A stretch of DNA of 9,717 nt from an uncultured Clostridium sp. (GCA_946498265.1 CAMMNR010000059.1:1-9717), one strand, 5' to 3'. Shown: positions 1-6,400, numbered from the stretch's first letter. A program made the numbers and translations. Notes: generated from the letters alone by a model not told the origin.

Positions 1-24
1 TTCATAAAATGCTGAGTAAATAAA

Positions 25-55
25 GTGTGCCAAAATAGCCCGTCCCCTTTGGCAC
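25..55. repeat. Single unit of the GGGACGG palindromic repeat family
   Basis: This 31-bp unit starts GTGTGCCAAAATAG and ends CCCCTTTGGCAC. It can fold with an 8-bp stem, GTGCCAAA against TTTGGCAC, around a 13-base loop carrying CCCGTCCCC. It matches the right arm of the inverted pair at 9408-9438 except for three substitutions and lies in the same orientation. Flanking CTGAGTAA (12-19) and TTAGCTCAG (57-65) extend the stem with one bulged base. It follows the clpX stop codon, so it would be at the 3' end of the clpX transcript. A partner arm may lie just left of the window; that is inference. Confidence 0.8.
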
Positions 56-98
56 ATTAGCTCAGTCCCCAAATTCCCTACAGGTACGTTTTTTTGGC

Positions 99-1421
99 TT
101 ATGCTGTTTCTTTTTCAGTTCCTTTTGCCATTTCTCTTTTTTTCTTTACTGTTGGCTTATGTTCTTTTCTTTTTTCATTTATAATTATTTCTGGTTCTTT
201 ATTTTCTGTAATTGTTTCTTTTTTAATTATACATTTTTCTATATTTGGATTTGATGGTATTTCAAACATTATATCTCTCATTATTTCTTCAATAATTGAA
301 CGAAGACCTCTTGCTCCTGTTTTTCTTTCTATTGCTTTATCAACTATCGCTCCAAGTGCTTCTGGTTCAAATACTAATTCTACTCCATCTATTTCAAATA
401 ATTTTTGATACTGTTTTACTAAAGAATTTTTAGGTTCTACTAATATTTTTATTAATGCATCTCTATCCAAATCTTTTAAAGTTGCAACTATTGGCAATCT
501 TCCTATAAATTCAGGTATTAAACCAAATTTTAATAAATCTTGTGGTAATAATTCTTTAAATATTTCATATTTGTCCATTTCCTTATTACTTTTTATTTGA
601 GTTCCAAATCCTATAGATTTTTCTCCTGTTCTGTCTTTTATTATATTTTCTAAGCCTTCAAATGCTCCTCCACAAATTATTAAGATGTTCTCTGTATTTA
701 TTTGAATTAACTCTTGGTTTGGATGCTTTCTTCCTCCTTGTGGCGGTACTGATGCTACTGTTCCTTCTATAATCTTTAATAGTGCTTGCTGTACACCTTC
801 TCCACTTACATCTCTAGTTATTGATGGGTTTTCTGATTTTCTTGATATTTTATCTATTTCATCTATATATATTATTCCTTTTTCTGCTTTTTCTATATCT
901 CCATCTGCTGCTTGGATTAGTTTTAATAGAATATTTTCGACATCTTCTCCTACATATCCAGCTTCTGTAAGTGTTGTTGCATCTGCTATTGCAAATGGAA
1001 CATCTAATATTTTGGCTAATGTTCTTGCAAGTAAAGTTTTTCCACATCCTGTTGGTCCTAATAGTAAAATATTACTTTTTTGAATTTCTATATCTCCTTT
1101 TTCTGCATTTTCTTCATGAGCTATTCTTTTATAATGATTATATACTGCTACTGATAACGTTTTTTTAGCTTCTTCTTGACCTATTACATAATCATCTAAT
1201 ACTTTTTTTATTTCTTTAGGACTTGGTATATTATTTAATTCATTTAATGTATATCCTGCTTTTTCATCATCATACATTTCTGCATCTATTATACTAACGC
1301 AAAGATCTACACATTCATCACAAATATATACTCCTGGTCCTGCTATTATTTTTCTTACGTTTTCTTGTGCCTTACCACAAAAAGAACATCTTACACTTTT
1401 TGGTATATCATTTCTTGCCAT
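99..1421 (-). CDS. clpX: ATP-dependent Clp protease ATP-binding subunit ClpX
   Basis: ClpX is the hexameric AAA+ unfoldase that recognises tagged or misfolded proteins in the cytoplasm and threads them into the ClpP chamber. The 440-residue product has all family landmarks. There is an N-terminal C4 zinc domain (C12, C15, C34, C37). Walker A is GPTGCGKT at 122-129, the pore loop GYVG at 155-158 and Walker B IIYIDEID at 183-190. The second pore loop is RKH at 231-233, the ClpP-docking loop IGF at 270-272, the arginine finger R308 in GRLP, and the sensor-2 motif GARG at 369-372. The C-terminal tail after about residue 405 is rich in Lys and Glu and makes the protein slightly longer than the usual 420-425. 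GAAAGGAG (1428-1435) sits 6 bases before the ATG. The gene follows clpP by 24 bases and is surely co-transcribed with it. Confidence 0.98.
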   Translation of the reverse strand: MARNDIPKSVRCSFCGKAQENVRKIIAGPGVYICDECVDLCVSIIDAEMYDDEKAGYTLNELNNIPSPKEIKKVLDDYVIGQEEAKKTLSVAVYNHYKRIAHEENAEKGDIEIQKSNILLLGPTGCGKTLLARTLAKILDVPFAIADATTLTEAGYVGEDVENILLKLIQAADGDIEKAEKGIIYIDEIDKISRKSENPSITRDVSGEGVQQALLKIIEGTVASVPPQGGRKHPNQELIQINTENILIICGGAFEGLENIIKDRTGEKSIGFGTQIKSNKEMDKYEIFKELLPQDLLKFGLIPEFIGRLPIVATLKDLDRDALIKILVEPKNSLVKQYQKLFEIDGVELVFEPEALGAIVDKAIERKTGARGLRSIIEEIMRDIMFEIPSNPNIEKCIIKKETITENKEPEIIINEKRKEHKPTVKKKREMAKGTEKETA

Positions 1422-1445
1422 TTTTCTCTCCTTTCGATGGCTTCA

Positions 1446-2051
1446 CTACATTCTTTTATCCATAATTCCATCTATTAATCCATATTTTAATGCTTCTTCA
1501 GCAGTCATGTAATTATCTCTTTCAGTGTCTTTTTGGATTGTTTCTACTGTTTGACCTGTTCTTTCACTTAAAAATTTATTTAATTTTTCTCTTGTTTTTA
1601 CTAAGTGGTCTGCATGTATTTTAATTTCTGTTGCTTGACCTGATAGTCCTCCACCACCAATTAATGGTTGATGTATTAAAATTTCCGCATTTGGAGTAGC
1701 ATATCTTTTTCCTTTTTCTCCTGCTGCCAATAATGCTGCTCCCATACTAGCTGCCATCCCTATACATATTGTTGATACAGGACATTTTATATAATTCATA
1801 GTGTCTATAATTCCCATTCCATCTGTTATTGATCCTCCTGGTGAATTAATATATAATGATATTTCTTTGTCTGGATCCTCTGATTCTAAGAATAATAATT
1901 GTGCTATTACTAAACTTGATGTTGTTGGATTTACATCTTCTCCTAAAAATATAATTCTATCTTTTAATAATCTTGAGAAAATATCATATGATCTTTCTCC
2001 TTTACTTGTTTGTTCTATAACATATGGTACTAAACTATTTTTTTCTAACAT
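1446..2051 (-). CDS. clpP: ATP-dependent Clp protease proteolytic subunit ClpP
   Basis: ClpP is the serine peptidase that forms the two-ring proteolytic barrel used by ClpX and other Clp ATPases. Numbered from the start chosen here (201 residues), the catalytic triad is S102 in GMAASMGAA, H127 in LIHQP and D179 in TERDN. The oxyanion-hole motif SPGGS lies at 70-74. The loop after the catalytic His is three residues longer than in E. coli (a run of four Gly). I chose the ATG at 2049-2051 because GGAGG lies 5 bases before it. The frame stays open to an ATG at 2072, but that start has no ribosome site, and an in-between ATG overlaps the GGAGG itself. The resulting length and N-terminus (MLEKNSLVPYVIEQ) fit the family. 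It is the first gene of the clpP-clpX unit. Confidence 0.98.
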   Translation of the reverse strand: MLEKNSLVPYVIEQTSKGERSYDIFSRLLKDRIIFLGEDVNPTTSSLVIAQLLFLESEDPDKEISLYINSPGGSITDGMGIIDTMNYIKCPVSTICIGMAASMGAALLAAGEKGKRYATPNAEILIHQPLIGGGGLSGQATEIKIHADHLVKTREKLNKFLSERTGQTVETIQKDTERDNYMTAEEALKYGLIDGIMDKRM

Positions 2052-2056
2052 AATAA

Positions 2057-2061
2057 CCTCC
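2057..2061 (-). promoter_or_regulatory. Ribosome binding site that fixes the clpP start
   Basis: The minus strand reads GGAGG, then TTATT, then ATG. This 5-base spacing selects the ATG at 2051 over the two upstream in-frame ATGs. Confidence 0.85.
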
Positions 2062-2087
2062 ATTCGAGCCAATTTATGCTCTAATAA

Positions 2088-2116
2088 ATTTTATTTAAAT
2101 TGCCTTTTATTAGCAA
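2088..2116 (-). promoter_or_regulatory. Candidate sigma-A promoter for clpP-clpX
   Basis: On the minus strand, TTGCTA (2111-2116) is followed by a 17-base spacer and TAAAAT (2088-2093). Transcription would start near 2080, giving a leader of about 30 bases before clpP. The -35 hexamer lies inside the inverted repeat at 2095-2121. Spacing is ideal, but the surroundings are so AT-rich that chance matches are likely. Confidence 0.5.
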
Positions 2117-2121
2117 TTTAA
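2095..2121. promoter_or_regulatory. 9-N9-9 inverted repeat over the clpP promoter (candidate operator)
   Basis: TTAAATTGC and GCAATTTAA are perfect 9-bp inverted arms separated by exactly 9 bases. They cover the candidate -35 element and part of the spacer. The geometry is that of a CIRCE operator (HrcA target), but the arm sequence differs beyond the outer TTA. No CtsR heptad pair (GGTCAAA) is visible. It could be a repressor site for stress control of clpP; this is inference. Confidence 0.4.
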
Positions 2122-2170
2122 TTTATATTTTTCTACTTTTTATATATTACACTTTTCACATTAAAAATCC

Positions 2171-2214
2171 AAAAAGTTGGGATTAAAATTTTACTTATAA
2201 TTTTACACCCCAAC
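2171..2214 (-). terminator. Rho-independent terminator after tig
   Basis: On the minus strand, 18 bases after the tig stop codon, GTTGGG pairs with CCCAAC. An inner stem, TAAAATT with AATTTTA, is separated from it by small internal loops. A run of five T follows directly. This separates tig transcription from clpP-clpX. Confidence 0.7.
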
Positions 2215-2232
2215 CTTTCTATTTGATAAAAT

Positions 2233-3519
2233 TTATTTTATTTTTGCATTTTTTACTAAAAATTCTATAGCTTTTTCTGATTTTATTCCTTCTTTTATGT
2301 AATTTCTTACATTTTCATTTTTCATAAATGATTCATCATTTTCTCTGCCATAGTTTTTAGCCATTTCTTTTAGTTTTTCATCTATTTCTTCATCATTTGC
2401 TTCTATTTTTTCAGCTTTTATAACTGCTTCTAATGCTAATCTTGATTTTATTCCTTCAATTGCTTGAGGTTCATATTCTTTTTTCATTTCATCACGAGTT
2501 TTGCCTAACATGTTTAAGTATTGTTCTAATTTTATACCTTGATAAGAAATTCTTTGTTCAAAGTCTTTTAACATATTTTCTGTTTCTGTTTCTATCATTC
2601 CTAATGGAATTTCAACTTCCATATTCTCAACAATAGCTTTTATTACTGCATCTTCAGTTTCATATTTTTCTTTATCTTTATTTTGCTTTTCTTGTTTTTT
2701 CTTGATATCTTCTTTTAATTCTTTTAATGTATCAAATTCACTAACATCTTTAGCAAATTCATCATCAAGTTCTGGTAATTCTTTTCTTTTTATTTCATGA
2801 ACTTTAACTTTAAATGTTGCATCTTTTCCAGCTAAATCTTTTGAAAAATATTCATCTGGGAATTTTACATTTATATCTTTTTCTTCATCAATTTTCATAC
2901 CAATTATTTGATCTTCAAATCCTGGAATAAAAGTATTACTTCCTATTGTTAGCTCATGACCTTCTGCTTTTCCACCTTCAAAAGCTTTTCCATCAACAAA
3001 TCCTTCAAAATCTATTGTTGCTGTATCTCCACTTTCTACTGGTCTATCTTCAACTGTTATCATTCTTGCATTATGTTCTTGCATATGTCCTAGTTCATGT
3101 TCAATATCTTCGTCTGTTACATTATACTCAATTTTTTTAATTTCTATACCTTTATATTTTCCAAGTTTTGCTTCAGGTTTTGTTTGCATTACTGCTGTAA
3201 ATATTAGGTCTTGTCCCTTTCCTATTTGTGTAACTTCTATATCTGGTCTACTTACAACTTCTAAATTATTTTCTTTTACTGCTTCTTCCATTGCATCTGG
3301 TGCAACTTCATTAAAAGCATCTTCATAAAAGATTTCTTTTCCATAGTATTTTTCTACTATGTTCATTGGTGCTTTACCTTTTCTAAATCCTGGAATATTA
3401 AAATATTTTGCACTTTTAAAATATACTTTTTTAATTGCTTCGTCAAATTTAGAAGCTTCTACCGTTAATTCTAATTTTACTTCATTTGCATTGTCTGTTT
3501 TTTCTACTTTACAATTCAT
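2233..3519 (-). CDS. tig: Trigger factor, ribosome-associated chaperone
   Basis: Trigger factor binds the ribosomal exit tunnel, holds nascent chains and speeds prolyl isomerisation. The 428-residue length is typical. The N-terminal ribosome-binding domain (about 1-120) carries the docking signature GFRKGKAP at 44-51. A central FKBP-type PPIase domain spans about 163-243 (DFEGFVDGKAF at 170-180, GFEDQIIGM at 200-208). The C-terminal helical substrate-cradling domain runs from about 250 to the end and is very rich in Lys and Glu. AAAGGA (3529-3534) precedes the ATG by 9 bases. The gene has its own extended -10 promoter and a terminator. Its position just upstream of clpP-clpX on the same strand is the classic arrangement in Clostridia and Bacilli, linking folding of new proteins to their disposal. 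Confidence 0.98.
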   Translation of the reverse strand: MNCKVEKTDNANEVKLELTVEASKFDEAIKKVYFKSAKYFNIPGFRKGKAPMNIVEKYYGKEIFYEDAFNEVAPDAMEEAVKENNLEVVSRPDIEVTQIGKGQDLIFTAVMQTKPEAKLGKYKGIEIKKIEYNVTDEDIEHELGHMQEHNARMITVEDRPVESGDTATIDFEGFVDGKAFEGGKAEGHELTIGSNTFIPGFEDQIIGMKIDEEKDINVKFPDEYFSKDLAGKDATFKVKVHEIKRKELPELDDEFAKDVSEFDTLKELKEDIKKKQEKQNKDKEKYETEDAVIKAIVENMEVEIPLGMIETETENMLKDFEQRISYQGIKLEQYLNMLGKTRDEMKKEYEPQAIEGIKSRLALEAVIKAEKIEANDEEIDEKLKEMAKNYGRENDESFMKNENVRNYIKEGIKSEKAIEFLVKNAKIK

Positions 3520-3559
3520 TTAATTCAATCCTTTCTTTCATTTTTCATATAGCTTATTT

Positions 3560-3587
3560 ATTATATCATAAATTTCTTATATTGCAA
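3560..3587 (-). promoter_or_regulatory. Sigma-A promoter of tig
   Basis: On the minus strand TTGCAA (3582-3587) is followed by a 16-base spacer and a perfect TATAAT (3560-3565). The preceding TGA makes an extended -10 (TGATATAAT). It lies about 40 bases before the tig start codon. Confidence 0.75.
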
Positions 3588-3615
3588 GGAATTTTTATAA
3601 ATTTTCAAAAAATAC

Positions 3616-3644
3616 TTGTTTTTTGTTTGCTTTTGTGTTAAACT
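3616..3644 (+). promoter_or_regulatory. Possible promoter of rpmB
   Basis: TTGTTT (3616-3621), a 17-base spacer and TAAACT (3639-3644) with an upstream TG form a weak extended -10 match about 48 bases before the rpmB start. The region is T-rich, so this is only a best guess. Confidence 0.35.
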
Positions 3645-3691
3645 TGTTAATAGTCAATTTATTTAAGATATTTAGGAGGTGCAATTTAGAA

Positions 3692-3889
3692 ATGGCAAAA
3701 TGTGAAATATGTGAAAAATCAATTAGTCATGGAAATAAACTTAGCATTACTCGTTCTCATATAAGTAAAAGAACTTCTAGAACTTGGAAACCAAATTTAA
3801 GAAGTGTTAAAGCAATCGTTGACGGAGAAACAAAAAGAATTCATGTATGTGCTAAATGTTTAAAAAATGGTAAAGTTAAAAGAGCATAA
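3692..3889 (+). CDS. rpmB: 50S ribosomal protein L28 (zinc-ribbon form)
   Basis: L28 is a small protein of the large ribosomal subunit. The 65-residue product begins MAKCEICEKS and carries two CxxC pairs, C4/C7 and C53/C56, which mark the zinc-binding variant of L28. The central basic stretch (SHISKRTSRTWKPN) is the family's rRNA-contacting region. I chose the ATG at 3692 because AGGAGGT (3674-3680) lies upstream at an 11-base spacing and the protein then begins exactly as known L28s do. The open frame reaches back to 3623, but those 23 extra residues are hydrophobic and unrelated. The gene is monocistronic, ended by a hairpin that overlaps its stop codon, and converges on spoVM. The same rpmB-spoVM neighbourhood exists in Bacillus subtilis. 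Confidence 0.97.
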   Translation: MAKCEICEKSISHGNKLSITRSHISKRTSRTWKPNLRSVKAIVDGETKRIHVCAKCLKNGKVKRA

Positions 3890-3901
3890 GCTCTTTTTTT
3901 T
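3878..3901 (+). terminator. Rho-independent terminator of rpmB, overlapping the stop codon
   Basis: AAAAGAGC and GCTCTTTT form an 8-bp stem around an ATAA loop that contains most of the TAA stop codon, followed by more T (run of seven in all). Read on the minus strand, the same stem ends in four T, so it may also serve spoVM from the other side. Confidence 0.85.
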
Positions 3902-3906
3902 GTTAT

Positions 3907-3981
3907 CTAATCTTTTATTCTAAATATTAACTTCACAAAACCTCTTAAAAATTTTGGAACTTTTTTTACTACTATAGTCAT
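3907..3981 (-). CDS. spoVM: SpoVM-like spore coat/cortex morphogenetic peptide
   Basis: This 24-residue gene is easily missed. The peptide contains KKVPKFLRGFVK followed by LIFRIKD. That matches the pattern of B. subtilis SpoVM (26 residues, with KLPKFLGGIVR), an amphipathic helix that recognises the convex forespore membrane and anchors the SpoIVA coat basement layer in the mother cell. The helix-breaking Pro (residue 9) and the basic-hydrophobic periodicity are kept. GGAGG (3989-3993) precedes the ATG by 7 bases. The gene faces rpmB, the same neighbour as in B. subtilis, which independently supports the call. It follows a 49-residue membrane protein gene by 19 bases and is probably co-transcribed with it. 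I cannot identify a convincing sporulation promoter. Its presence implies the organism, or its ancestor, makes endospores. Confidence 0.88.
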   Translation of the reverse strand: MTIVVKKVPKFLRGFVKLIFRIKD

Positions 3982-4000
3982 ATGTATCCCTCCTTCTAAT

Positions 4001-4150
4001 TTAGCATGCTAGCCACATCAAGCCTACACATACTACGGCTACTCCTATTAGAAATAGCCATCCTGTTACAGGAAGTAATAGAACTAGCAGAATTCCTAAA
4101 CCTAAACCTATCAAACATACAGCTAATGTCTTTTTTAATAATCTAAACAT
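4001..4150 (-). CDS. Small hydrophobic membrane protein, upstream of spoVM
   Basis: I do not recognise this gene. It encodes 49 residues: a short basic start (MFRLLKK), a long hydrophobic stretch with a glycine-spaced segment (IGLGLGILL), a turn at PVTGW (residues 27-31), and a second hydrophobic stretch ending in LMWLAC. That predicts one hairpin of two membrane helices. The coding case is good: GGAGGT (4157-4162) lies 6 bases before the ATG, the frame is clean to TAA, and spoVM follows with its own strong ribosome site 19 bases later. Pairing with spoVM suggests, by context only, a mother-cell or forespore membrane role in sporulation. A weak sigma-E-like -10 (CATAAAAT on the minus strand, 4204-4211) lies upstream but has no clear -35 partner. 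Confidence 0.7.
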   Translation of the reverse strand: MFRLLKKTLAVCLIGLGLGILLVLLLPVTGWLFLIGVAVVCVGLMWLAC

Positions 4151-4261
4151 TCTATTACCTCCTTTTTTTATATATTATATTGTTTTTTATTTTTATTTGT
4201 TCCATTTTATGTTGATTTTATTTTTTGCTTTTCATTACTCTCTTTTGACACTTCCACAAAA

Positions 4262-4290
4262 TTGTAATTTTTGAATATTTGTGCTATTAT
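4262..4290 (+). promoter_or_regulatory. Sigma-A promoter of nth
   Basis: TTGTAA (4262-4267), a 17-base spacer and TATTAT (4285-4290) preceded by TGC, giving an extended -10. It lies 43 bases before the chosen nth start and points away from the spoVM unit. Confidence 0.65.
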
Positions 4291-4333
4291 GGATATGAAA
4301 TAAATTTAAATATAATAAGGAATGGTATTAAAT

Positions 4334-4972
4334 ATGAAAAAAGAAAATGCGCTAAAAATCGTTAATAATCTAAAAAAAGCTTATCCTGATGCGACTTGTA
4401 GTCTAGATTTTGAAACACCTTTTCAATTAGTAGTTGCAGTTATGCTTTCTGCTCAATGTACAGATGAAAGAGTAAATAAAACAACACCTGCTTTGTTTAA
4501 AAGATGTAAAACCATTAATGATTTTGCTAATATTGATATTACTGAATTAGAAAACATTATCCATCCTTGTGGGTTTTATAAAAATAAAGCTAAAAATATA
4601 AAATTATGTGCTAAACAGGTTTTGGAAAATTTTAATGGTGTTGTCCCTAATACTATGGATGAATTACTTACTTTAGCAGGTGTTGGCAGAAAAAGCGCTA
4701 ATGTTATTCTTTTAGAAGTTTTTGGTATTGCAACTGGAATTGCTGTTGATACTCATGCTAAAAGAATTTCTAATTTAACAGGTCTTTCTAAACAAAAAGA
4801 ACCTACAAAGATTGAACAAGATTTGATTAAATTTTTCCCAAAAGATACTTTAAAAGATATTAACCATTTATTGGTATGGCATGGTAGAAATACATGTATT
4901 GCTAGAAAACCTAAATGTGAAACTTGTTGTATAAAAGATTTTTGTGAACACTATTTATCTAATAATAGCTAA
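4334..4972 (+). CDS. nth: Endonuclease III (DNA glycosylase/AP lyase)
   Basis: Endonuclease III starts base-excision repair by removing oxidised pyrimidines and cutting the abasic site. The 212-residue product is almost exactly the size of E. coli Nth. It has the helix-hairpin-helix LAGVGRK with the catalytic Lys at K120, and the catalytic Asp at D139 in VDTHAKR. The C-terminal 4Fe-4S ligands are C188, C195, C198 and C204 in the standard C-x6-C-x2-C-x5-C spacing. I chose the ATG at 4334, which starts at the usual family N-terminus. An in-frame ATG at 4322 touches the only ribosome-site-like sequence (AAGGA, 4317-4321) and cannot use it. Spacing to 4334 is long (12 bases), so translation may be modest. 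It appears to be a single-gene unit; I see no clear terminator after it. Confidence 0.97.
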   Translation: MKKENALKIVNNLKKAYPDATCSLDFETPFQLVVAVMLSAQCTDERVNKTTPALFKRCKTINDFANIDITELENIIHPCGFYKNKAKNIKLCAKQVLENFNGVVPNTMDELLTLAGVGRKSANVILLEVFGIATGIAVDTHAKRISNLTGLSKQKEPTKIEQDLIKFFPKDTLKDINHLLVWHGRNTCIARKPKCETCCIKDFCEHYLSNNS

Positions 4973-5033
4973 AATTCACAGCAATAAGTAATCTCCTGAT
5001 ATTCAAAATTATAAACAACTTTTAATATATTTA

Positions 5034-5062
5034 TTGACAAAAAATTAATTAAGTTATATATT
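5034..5062 (+). promoter_or_regulatory. Strong sigma-A promoter of the beta-helix membrane protein gene
   Basis: TTGACA (5034-5039, perfect consensus), a 17-base spacer and TATATT (5057-5062). The gene starts 41 bases downstream and also has a near-perfect ribosome site, AAAGGAGG (5091-5098), 5 bases before the ATG. Both suggest high expression. Confidence 0.8.
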
Positions 5063-5080
5063 TTTGTATATATTAATTAA
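5045..5080. promoter_or_regulatory. Inverted repeat over the -10 region (candidate operator or leader hairpin)
   Basis: TTAATTAA-GT-TATATA (5045-5060) is mirrored by TATATATTAATTAA (5067-5080), with a 2-base bulge and a 6-base loop. It spans the spacer, the -10 element and the start point of the promoter at 5034-5062. It consists only of A/T-rich words, so chance is a real possibility. Confidence 0.4.
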
Positions 5081-5103
5081 ATAAAAATACAAAGGAGGTT
5101 CTT

Positions 5104-6348
5104 ATGATTAAGAAAAATTTAAAGGTTATAATATCTTTTATCTTAATTTTATGTGCTTTAGCTTTACCTATAGTAAATGCTGCTGAAGAAAATCAAGAAG
5201 CAACACCAATTTCTACTGAAACCACTAATGAAAATGGTGAAGCAAATGATACTACAACAGGAACTGAAGAAGCTGAGCAAACGGATGTTGAAAATACTGA
5301 AAATACAACAACTACAGAAGAGAATTTTAAACAAGGAGATGTCTACCTTACTGGAGCAGATGTGACCATAGATTATATTGTAGATGGTAATTTATTTATT
5401 GTAGCAAATAATGTTACTATTTCATCTCAAATAGGTGGAGATGCTTTCATATTTGCTAATTCTGTTACTGTAACTGAAACAGGTTATGTATTTAGTAATT
5501 TATTTACTACAGCAGCCAATGTGGATATTAAAGGTGTAGCTTATGATTTATATGCTATGTCTGATACAATTAATATTACTGGATATATATATAGAGATAT
5601 AAAAGTATCATGTAATACTTTAAATATGAATGGAACTATTGGTAGAAATGCATTTGTAGATTGTTCAAATATAAACTTTGCACAACAAAGTGCTGATGTA
5701 TCTGAAGATAATTCTACTACAATAGCTTCTCAAGGTATTATTTCTGGTGATTTAAATTACACAGCTAAAGAAGAAATTTCAATTCCTGATGGAGCAGTAG
5801 AAGGAACTGTTAATTTTAATAAAGAAGAAATTTTATCTTCTAATAATATACAAGCATACTTATTATCTTTAGGAAGTTTCCTTGTACTAACTATAGTAAT
5901 TTGGTTACTAATTTTATGGCTTGCACCTAAATTTAACGAAAAAGCTTCTAATCTAGCAACTAAAAAAATATTGCCAGTTATTGGATTAGGAATATTAACA
6001 CCAATATTACTTTTAGTGGTTTCTATAATTTTATTACTTATTAATATAACTGCTAGTGTTGCTGCTTTAATGTTTATATTATTGCTAGCATTGCTTATAG
6101 TAAGTAAATCTATTTTTGTAATTGTTGCAAATAATTTAATTTGTAATAAATTGAAAATAGAAAAAACTATAGGAATATTTGGAATTTTAATTGTTTCTTC
6201 TATAGTAGTCTGGGCATTAGGATTAATTCCTTATGTTGGAACTCTAATTTCAATAATAGCTGTAGTACTTGGTTTAGGAGTTTTAGTTTCTAGCATTATA
6301 TTAAAAGATAATAAAGAAAAAAATACAACTAAAAAACAAGAAAAATAA
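5104..6348 (+). CDS. Secreted bactofilin-like beta-helix protein with C-terminal membrane domain
   Basis: The 414-residue product has four parts. A signal peptide (1-26) ends VNA, just before A27. An acidic Thr/Glu/Asn-rich low-complexity linker covers about 27-75. A repetitive beta-strand region (about 76-240) recurs roughly every 19-22 residues with pattern G-[DN]-x-F/Y-x-x-A-N-x-V-x-I, as in DGNLFIVANNVTI and GGDAFIFANSVTV; it resembles the right-handed beta-helix of bactofilins and other polymer-forming proteins. Five hydrophobic helices follow (about 251-274, 289-314, 317-342, 355-375, 377-400), then a Lys-rich tail. With the signal peptide removed, the helix count puts the beta-helix outside and the tail inside. 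There is no lipobox. It stands alone between its own strong promoter and terminator. I infer a surface or cell-envelope scaffold or sensor; the exact function is unknown, and bactofilin itself is normally cytoplasmic. Confidence 0.85.
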   Translation: MIKKNLKVIISFILILCALALPIVNAAEENQEATPISTETTNENGEANDTTTGTEEAEQTDVENTENTTTTEENFKQGDVYLTGADVTIDYIVDGNLFIVANNVTISSQIGGDAFIFANSVTVTETGYVFSNLFTTAANVDIKGVAYDLYAMSDTINITGYIYRDIKVSCNTLNMNGTIGRNAFVDCSNINFAQQSADVSEDNSTTIASQGIISGDLNYTAKEEISIPDGAVEGTVNFNKEEILSSNNIQAYLLSLGSFLVLTIVIWLLILWLAPKFNEKASNLATKKILPVIGLGILTPILLLVVSIILLLINITASVAALMFILLLALLIVSKSIFVIVANNLICNKLKIEKTIGIFGILIVSSIVVWALGLIPYVGTLISIIAVVLGLGVLVSSIILKDNKEKNTTKKQEK

Positions 6349-6355
6349 TATTTTT

Positions 6356-6390
6356 CACCCATTATTTCATAATGAAATAATGGGTGTTTT
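6356..6390 (+). terminator. Strong rho-independent terminator
   Basis: CACCCATTATTTCA (6356-6369) pairs perfectly over 14 bp with TGAAATAATGGGTG (6373-6386) around a 3-base loop, followed by TTTT. It lies 7 bases after the stop codon of the beta-helix membrane protein gene. Confidence 0.92.
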
Positions 6391-6400
6391 GCCTCTTTAT

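Noticed and set aside
94..408. Plus-strand open frame opposite the end of clpX
   Set aside because: It is antisense to the well-supported clpX coding sequence, has no ribosome site and only mirrors clpX codon bias. The same holds for open frames at 859-1047, 971-1168, 1801-2121, 2433-2636, 2946-3140, 5177-5365 and 7508-7978 inside other genes.
2052..2072. Upstream start for clpP (seven extra residues)
   Set aside because: The GGAGG site lies inside this stretch and is spaced correctly only for the ATG at 2051.
3623..3691. N-terminal extension of rpmB
   Set aside because: The ribosome site at 3674-3680 lies within it, and L28 proteins begin at MAKC or similar.
4245..4250. TTGACA as the -35 of nth
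   Set aside because: No -10 hexamer occurs 16-18 bases downstream; the TTGTAA/TATTAT pair has correct spacing.
5143..5175. Lipoprotein signal in the beta-helix membrane protein (Cys17)
   Set aside because: The residue before Cys is Leu, not Gly/Ala/Ser, and a standard signal peptidase I site (VNA before A27) follows.
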